64,000 bases of DNA from Clostridia bacterium (GTDB lineage Bacteria; Bacillota; Clostridia; Oscillospirales; Acutalibacteraceae), in the NCBI GenBank assembly GCA_017465085.1, contig JAFTWW010000002.1:1-64000 (forward strand), read 5' to 3'. This document shows positions 60,004-64,000 of the stretch, piece by piece (the first letter of the stretch is position 1; every line of letters begins with the position of its first letter). Made by a program: the position numbers and the translations under genes. Below the pieces are notes generated by a model that searched no databases, was not told the DNA's origin, and saw only the letters and a list, made by a program, of their open reading frames with translations.

Positions 60004-60770
60004 TTCTTTCCTCCGGAAAATGTGGTGCCTATATCCTTACCATCAAGAATATCGTAAAGGTTCGTGGGGCGGTTGCCGTTGGCGATAATCATATCACAGC
60101 CCGATTCCATACAAATCTTGGCGGCTTCAAGCTTGGTTGCCATTCCGCCCGTGCCCTGACCTAAAACACTTCCGCCGCCGAGGGATAAAATCTTATCATC
60201 AATCTCGGTTATGCGGGAGATAAGGGTGGCATTTTCATCCTTGTGGGGATCGGCGGTAAAGAGCCCATCAATATCCGAAAGGAGAATAAGCTTCTCGGCG
60301 CCGATGCTCTTTGCCACAATGGCGGCGAGGGTATCGTTATCGCCGATGCCGAGCTCTTCGGTGGCAACGGTATCGTTCTCATTTATAATGGGGATAACGC
60401 CCAACTCTAAAAGGCGGTTAAGGGTATTTTTGAAATTGAGATGCCTCTTTTCAGAAGCAATATCCTCACCCGTTATAAGAAGCTGAGCAACGGTTAAGTT
60501 ATATTCGCTGAATATCTTATCGTATGTATACATCAGTTCGCACTGACCTACCGCGGCGGCCGCCTGCTTGGTGGGTATATCGTTAGGCCTCTTCATAAGA
60601 CCTAATTTACCAACGCCCATACCGATAGCGCCCGAGGAAACGATGGTCATATCGTTGCCCGCATTTTTAATATCGCTTATTATTTTGCAAAGCTCCTCAA
60701 CAAGTCTTATATTAAGATGTCCCGTAGGATGCGCCAAGGTGCTCGTTCCTATTTTTACTACAATACGCAT
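60000..60770 (-). CDS. proB: Glutamate 5-kinase (without PUA domain)
   Basis: First step of proline synthesis. 256 residues: amino-acid kinase fold only, [12 protein letters not shown] at the start, [31 protein letters not shown] and [12 protein letters not shown]. The C-terminal PUA domain of the E. coli enzyme is absent, as in several Firmicutes. Start ATG at 60770 after AGGGGATAG; a TATAAT lies ~37 bp upstream (plus positions near 60806). Confidence 0.95.
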   Translation of the reverse strand: MRIVVKIGTSTLAHPTGHLNIRLVEELCKIISDIKNAGNDMTIVSSGAIGMGVGKLGLMKRPNDIPTKQAAAAVGQCELMYTYDKIFSEYNLTVAQLLITGEDIASEKRHLNFKNTLNRLLELGVIPIINENDTVATEELGIGDNDTLAAIVAKSIGAEKLILLSDIDGLFTADPHKDENATLISRITEIDDKILSLGGGSVLGQGTGGMATKLEAAKICMESGCDMIIANGNRPTNLYDILDGKDIGTTFSGGKK

Positions 60771-60843
60771 AAATCTATCCCCTAAAAGAGTAAATATGTA
60801 TATATTATAATACAGTTGTTGCGGAAATTAAAGTTATTTTTTG

Positions 60844-60870
60844 AAAAAAGGTCCCGAAAAATCGGGACCT
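60844..60870 (-). terminator. Terminator of the binding-protein gene
   Basis: GGTCCCGA (60850-60857 on the plus strand) pairs with TCGGGACC (60862-60869); a U-run follows in minus-strand direction. It overlaps the gene's stop codon by two bases. Confidence 0.8.
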
Positions 60871-62350
60871 AATCCTCTTTTATGATAAAGGCGAAATCGA
60901 TGTACCCGTTTTCGCACTCGGTAGAAATCTCCTTTATAGAGTTGGTAGTAACAATATTTGTGTTTTCGAAGGCGATGGGAATAAGGTTTTTACCCTCAAG
61001 AAGAGTGGTTTGAATACCTTCAAGTTCACCCGCCTCGGTTACGCCGAAATTTGATAAATACTCCATCTCACTTGCGCTTTTGCAGGTGATAGGGAATACG
61101 GCAAAGGGTAAATTCTTTGTATTTAATTGGCTTTGAAGCACCGAAAGAGAATCGGAGGCTTCAATATTTATAAAGGTGCTTAAGTTCTGTTGCCAATGGC
61201 CAACAATAGCGGTTACCACAGGCTTGATGTTCTCATCGCCGTAATAATATAGGGTGGTTTTGGGGAATTTTTTATCAGCCGTTTCCTTAACTGCCGCCGA
61301 AATAAGACTTTTTGCCCTGTTAAGATTATAAGAGGTAAAACCCGCTCTGCAAACAAATTTATTGGGCGCTAGAATTTCGGGGAAGAGGGAATCCGCCGCC
61401 ACAAATCCGCTTTTGAGGGAGGGGGCGAAAATCTCCTCACTTGTTGCGCTTAAAAAAGCGTTTTTAATTTCGGGGGTGAGCTCATCACCAAGGGTCATAA
61501 CCCAACAGATATTCTGAAAAGAAATAATATTAAGTCCGCTATCCTGCGCTTCATCAATAAGAGAATTATTGATAAAGGCTATATCGGTGGTTCCCTTTTT
61601 CATAAGCTCCAAAGGAGTTTCCTCTCTTATAGAGAAGAATACCGCGTGGTTATTGGGGGTGAAGCTACCCGTATATTCCTCGTTGTTATAAAGCCTTATG
61701 CCAAAGTTTTCTATACTCCACTTACCCACATAATATGAGCCGTTGGTGAGCAGTTGGCTTCTTTCAAGACCGTATTTGCCCACAGTGCCCTCGAAAAATT
61801 CCTCATTGCAGGGCATACAGATAGATGTGGTGAGGGTGTTCAGGAATTCCTTATCATCGTATATGAGGTCGATGGTGAGGGTGTATTCATCAGGAGCGTT
61901 AACACCGAGGGAGGATATACCCTTCTCGCCTGCATATATTTCTTTTGCATTTGCAACAGAAAAAAGTCGGCTCACAAAGGGCGCCTTGGTATCGGGGTTA
62001 ACCGCCCTTTCAAATGCAAAAAGAAAATCATAGGAGGAAATGGGGGAGCCATCACTCCATTTAGCATCCTTTCTTATTTTGAAGGTGTAGGTAAGCCCGT
62101 CTTTTTCGTAGGCTTCGCAAACGCCGTTTTCTATGTAACCATCCTTGTTCTTGCGCAGTAGTCCTTCAAAAATATTGCGAACTACCATAAGCTCAATATC
62201 GCTTGAGGCAACCTGAGGGTCAAGGGTTACGGGGGCGTTATCCACCTCAAAATATATGGTAGCATCAAGATAACTCTTGCCGCAACCCGAAAGGCAGGGG
62301 AGCAGCATTATAATACTAAGTATAAGTGCCGTAAGTTTTAATAATCTCAT
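60869..62350 (-). CDS. Peptide/nickel-type ABC substrate-binding lipoprotein
   Basis: 493 residues of SBP family 5 (OppA/DppA). Signal peptide 1-~22 with lipobox LSGC (Cys 22), so it should be lipid-anchored outside. VTLDPQVASSDIELMVVRNIFEGLL and DGLTYTFKIRKDAKWSDGSPI are the family's N-terminal signature. No permease or ATPase gene is adjacent, so it must work with a transporter coded elsewhere, or have another role. Start ATG at 62350; upstream it faces ylxM divergently. Confidence 0.9.
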   Translation of the reverse strand: MRLLKLTALILSIIMLLPCLSGCGKSYLDATIYFEVDNAPVTLDPQVASSDIELMVVRNIFEGLLRKNKDGYIENGVCEAYEKDGLTYTFKIRKDAKWSDGSPISSYDFLFAFERAVNPDTKAPFVSRLFSVANAKEIYAGEKGISSLGVNAPDEYTLTIDLIYDDKEFLNTLTTSICMPCNEEFFEGTVGKYGLERSQLLTNGSYYVGKWSIENFGIRLYNNEEYTGSFTPNNHAVFFSIREETPLELMKKGTTDIAFINNSLIDEAQDSGLNIISFQNICWVMTLGDELTPEIKNAFLSATSEEIFAPSLKSGFVAADSLFPEILAPNKFVCRAGFTSYNLNRAKSLISAAVKETADKKFPKTTLYYYGDENIKPVVTAIVGHWQQNLSTFINIEASDSLSVLQSQLNTKNLPFAVFPITCKSASEMEYLSNFGVTEAGELEGIQTTLLEGKNLIPIAFENTNIVTTNSIKEISTECENGYIDFAFIIKED

Positions 62351-62423
62351 ATATAACTCTCCGAAACGCTTAATTCCCCCTTATTATATTCTAATTTGCG
62401 ACTTTTTTCAACATTTAATATGG

Positions 62424-62497
62424 CTGTAAAGAAAAATACTTGACAGCGGTAGATATATATGCTATAATCCTTAACTGTAAAGAAAAATACTTGACAG
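62424..62497 (+). promoter_or_regulatory. ylxM-ffh promoter with duplicated 23-bp segment
   Basis: An identical 23-bp sequence occupies 62424-62446 and 62475-62497 (CTGTAAAG...TTGACAG). In the first copy TTGACA (62440-62445) is a -35 box, with a 17-bp spacer and TATAAT at 62463-62468: a perfect promoter. The second copy starts at the predicted transcription start and ends at the ribosome site, so its TTGACA is in the leader RNA. Confidence 0.8.
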
Positions 62498-62507
62498 GAG
62501 GGCTCTT

Positions 62508-62816
62508 ATGCCGAAAGATTTATATATAAGCGCCCTGCTTGATGTTTACGGCTTCTTTTTAAGCGAAAAGCAAAGAACCCTTGCGGAGTATTATTTTAAT
62601 GATGATTTATCCCTCGGTGAGATAGCTGAGAACGAGGGTATCACCCGTCAGGGAGTAAGCGATTTTATAAAAAGGGCTCAGCAACAGCTATATAAAATGG
62701 AGGCCGATTGCGGCTACTGTGAAAAGTTTGCAAAGCTGAGAGAACTTGCCGATAATCTTAAAGCGGGGGATAACTCCGCCAAAGAAGAGCTGATAGAGAT
62801 AATAGAAAATATTTAA
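62508..62816 (+). CDS. ylxM: YlxM-type helix-turn-helix protein
   Basis: 102 residues, sigma-70 region-4-like. Opening LDVYGFFLSEKQRTLAEYYF and HTH LSLGEIAENEGITRQGVSDF match the YlxM/UPF0122 family, always next to ffh and thought to modulate SRP (it may stimulate Ffh GTPase). ATG at 62508 after GGAGGG. 15 bp before ffh. Confidence 0.93.
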   Translation: MPKDLYISALLDVYGFFLSEKQRTLAEYYFNDDLSLGEIAENEGITRQGVSDFIKRAQQQLYKMEADCGYCEKFAKLRELADNLKAGDNSAKEELIEIIENI

Positions 62817-62831
62817 CAAAGGAGGGGCAAT

Positions 62832-64000
62832 ATGGGTTTCGATAGTCTTACCGATAAATTAGGCGGCGTATTCAAAAAACTGCGGAATAAGGGCAAGCTT
62901 TATGAAAGCGATGTTAAAGAGGCTATGCGTGAAGTCCGCCTTGCCCTTCTTGAAGCCGATGTTAACTATAAGGTTGCAAAGGAGTTTACCAATACCGTAA
63001 CCGAAAAGTGCATAGGCGCGGGTGTTTTAGAGAGCCTTACCGCCGCTCAGATGGTGGTGAAGATAGTAAAGGATGAGCTTACCGCTCTGATGGGTAGTGA
63101 GCAAGCCCGCCTTAAAACCGCCTCCAAGATACCTACGGTTATTATGATGTGCGGTCTTCAGGGCTCGGGTAAAACCACCCATTCGGCAAAGCTTGCAAGG
63201 CTTCTCAAATCTCAGGGACACAGACCTATGCTTGTTGCCTGTGATATATACCGTCCCGCCGCTATCGAGCAGTTAAAGGTGGTAGGTAAAGCGGTAGAAG
63301 CGCCCGTTTTTGAAATGGGTACCGAAAAGCCTGAAAAAATTGCCGTAGAGGCTATTAAATATGCAAGGGATTACGGCCACGATTATGTTATTTTGGATAC
63401 GGCGGGCCGTCTTCATATAGATACCGAGCTTATGGATGAACTCATTCGCATAACAAAGGCAGTTGAGGTTAACAATATCCTGCTTGTTATCGATTCAATG
63501 GTAGGTCAGGATGCGGTTAATATCGCTAAGGCCTTTAACGATATCCTTGAGATTGATGGCGTAATTCTTACCAAGCTTGATGGTGATACCCGCGGAGGTG
63601 CCGCCCTTTCGGTAAAGGCAGTAACGGGCAAGCCCATTATGTTTGCAGGTGTGGGCGAAAAGCTTCACGAGCTTGAGGAGTTCCACCCCGATAGAATGGC
63701 AACCAGAATTCTCGGTATGGGCGATGTGCTCTCCCTTATCGAAAAGGTTGAAAGTGAAATAGATGAGAAAAAGGCAGAGGAAACTGCTAAAAGGCTGCAG
63801 GAAAATAAGTTTGATATGAACGACCTGCTTGATCAGTTCCAGCAGATAAAGAAGATGGGCAGTCTTAAAAGCGTTCTTTCTATGATTCCCGGTATGGAAA
63901 AGCAGGTAAGAGATGCGGATATTGATGACCGTCAGATGCTGAGGGTTGAAGCAATAATCAAGTCTATGACCAAAAAGGAAAGGGCCAAGCCCGAAATTAT
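62832..64000 (+). CDS. ffh: Signal recognition particle protein Ffh (C-terminus outside window)
   Basis: GTPase of the signal recognition particle; binds signal sequences with SRP RNA and targets ribosomes to FtsY. 389 residues lie in the window. N domain (1-~95), G domain with GLQGSGKTTHSAKLARLL (G1), ACDIYRPAA, DTAGRLHID (G3) and ILTKLDGDTRGG (G4), then the start of the methionine-rich M domain (SLKSVLSMIPGM). ATG at 62832 after AAAGGAGGGGCAAT. The frame is open to the window end, about 60 residues short of the usual length. Confidence 0.97.
   Translation, partial: MGFDSLTDKLGGVFKKLRNKGKLYESDVKEAMREVRLALLEADVNYKVAKEFTNTVTEKCIGAGVLESLTAAQMVVKIVKDELTALMGSEQARLKTASKIPTVIMMCGLQGSGKTTHSAKLARLLKSQGHRPMLVACDIYRPAAIEQLKVVGKAVEAPVFEMGTEKPEKIAVEAIKYARDYGHDYVILDTAGRLHIDTELMDELIRITKAVEVNNILLVIDSMVGQDAVNIAKAFNDILEIDGVILTKLDGDTRGGAALSVKAVTGKPIMFAGVGEKLHELEEFHPDRMATRILGMGDVLSLIEKVESEIDEKKAEETAKRLQENKFDMNDLLDQFQQIKKMGSLKSVLSMIPGMEKQVRDADIDDRQMLRVEAIIKSMTKKERAKPEI

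Overview
The window reads as chromosomal DNA of a strictly anaerobic, low-to-mid-GC Clostridia member. An uncultured gut Oscillospiraceae/Ruminococcaceae-type organism is the best guess. The evidence is the Gram-positive gene set (DUF1292 protein, CarD-like regulator, YlxM-Ffh, rubrerythrin, VanY- and DacA-type carboxypeptidases, Firmicute-style SecA with a SEC-C tail), strong AGGAGG-type ribosome sites, TTGACA-N16/17-TATAAT promoters, and dispersed hairpin repeats of a kind I associate with this group. The species call is inference. I saw no prophage, CRISPR array, tRNA gene or insertion sequence with a transposase.

Layout. 1-4 kb: 3' part missing serS (minus), a small unknown ORF, a divergent XRE regulator / SLOG protein pair with two palindromic operators, asnB (minus). 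4-8 kb: secA and an APH-type sugar kinase. 8-9.2 kb: rubrerythrin (minus) and, upstream of it, an unclassified ~380-nt minus-strand RNA with a consensus promoter and terminator. 9.3-13.2 kb: ABC exporter, DUF1292 protein, 6S RNA, D-Ala-D-Ala carboxypeptidase, a solitary 5S rRNA. 13.3-14.8 kb: a 497-aa protein of unknown function. 15-21.2 kb: a cell-surface glycan operon (DUF2142 membrane protein, three GT2 glycosyltransferases, a flippase, DUF2304). 21.3-24.6 kb: accessory material with hairpin-repeat arrays, a sugar-phosphate isomerase, a second XRE / ribbon-helix-helix pair and a four-helix-bundle protein. 24.5-39.6 kb: a long minus-strand run (rlmD, small membrane proteins, pcrA, HPr-like protein, hydrolase, beta-propeller, PLP lyase, GNAT, two M42 peptidases, murD, vanY, lepA). 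39.7-42.4 kb: a two-component system. 42.4-47.4 kb: FAD-Rieske oxidoreductase, a small protein behind a structured leader, a DUF559 cassette with inverted-repeat ends, an MBL hydrolase, proS. 47.5-48.5 kb: acpP and carD. 48.5-57.9 kb: an almost complete shikimate-to-Phe/Tyr operon. 58-60.8 kb: proB-proA-proC (minus). 60.9-64 kb: a peptide-binding lipoprotein, ylxM and the start of ffh.

The most striking element is the leader of the aromatic operon. A consensus promoter is followed by a 24-codon ORF (48577-48651) in which eight of residues 2-11 are Phe or Tyr. After it come a long intrinsic terminator and a mutually exclusive antiterminator pairing, and then aminotransferase-pheA-aroB-aroC-aroEK-aroQ-aroA-tyrA-aroF. 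This is the architecture of ribosome-mediated attenuation by Phe/Tyr starvation, in a lineage better known for T-box control of such genes. Other candidates for new biology are the minus-strand RNA beside rubrerythrin, the hairpin leader before the 98-aa protein at 44007, and repeat elements that supply the stop codons or C-terminal ends of rlmD, vanY and the DUF559 gene.
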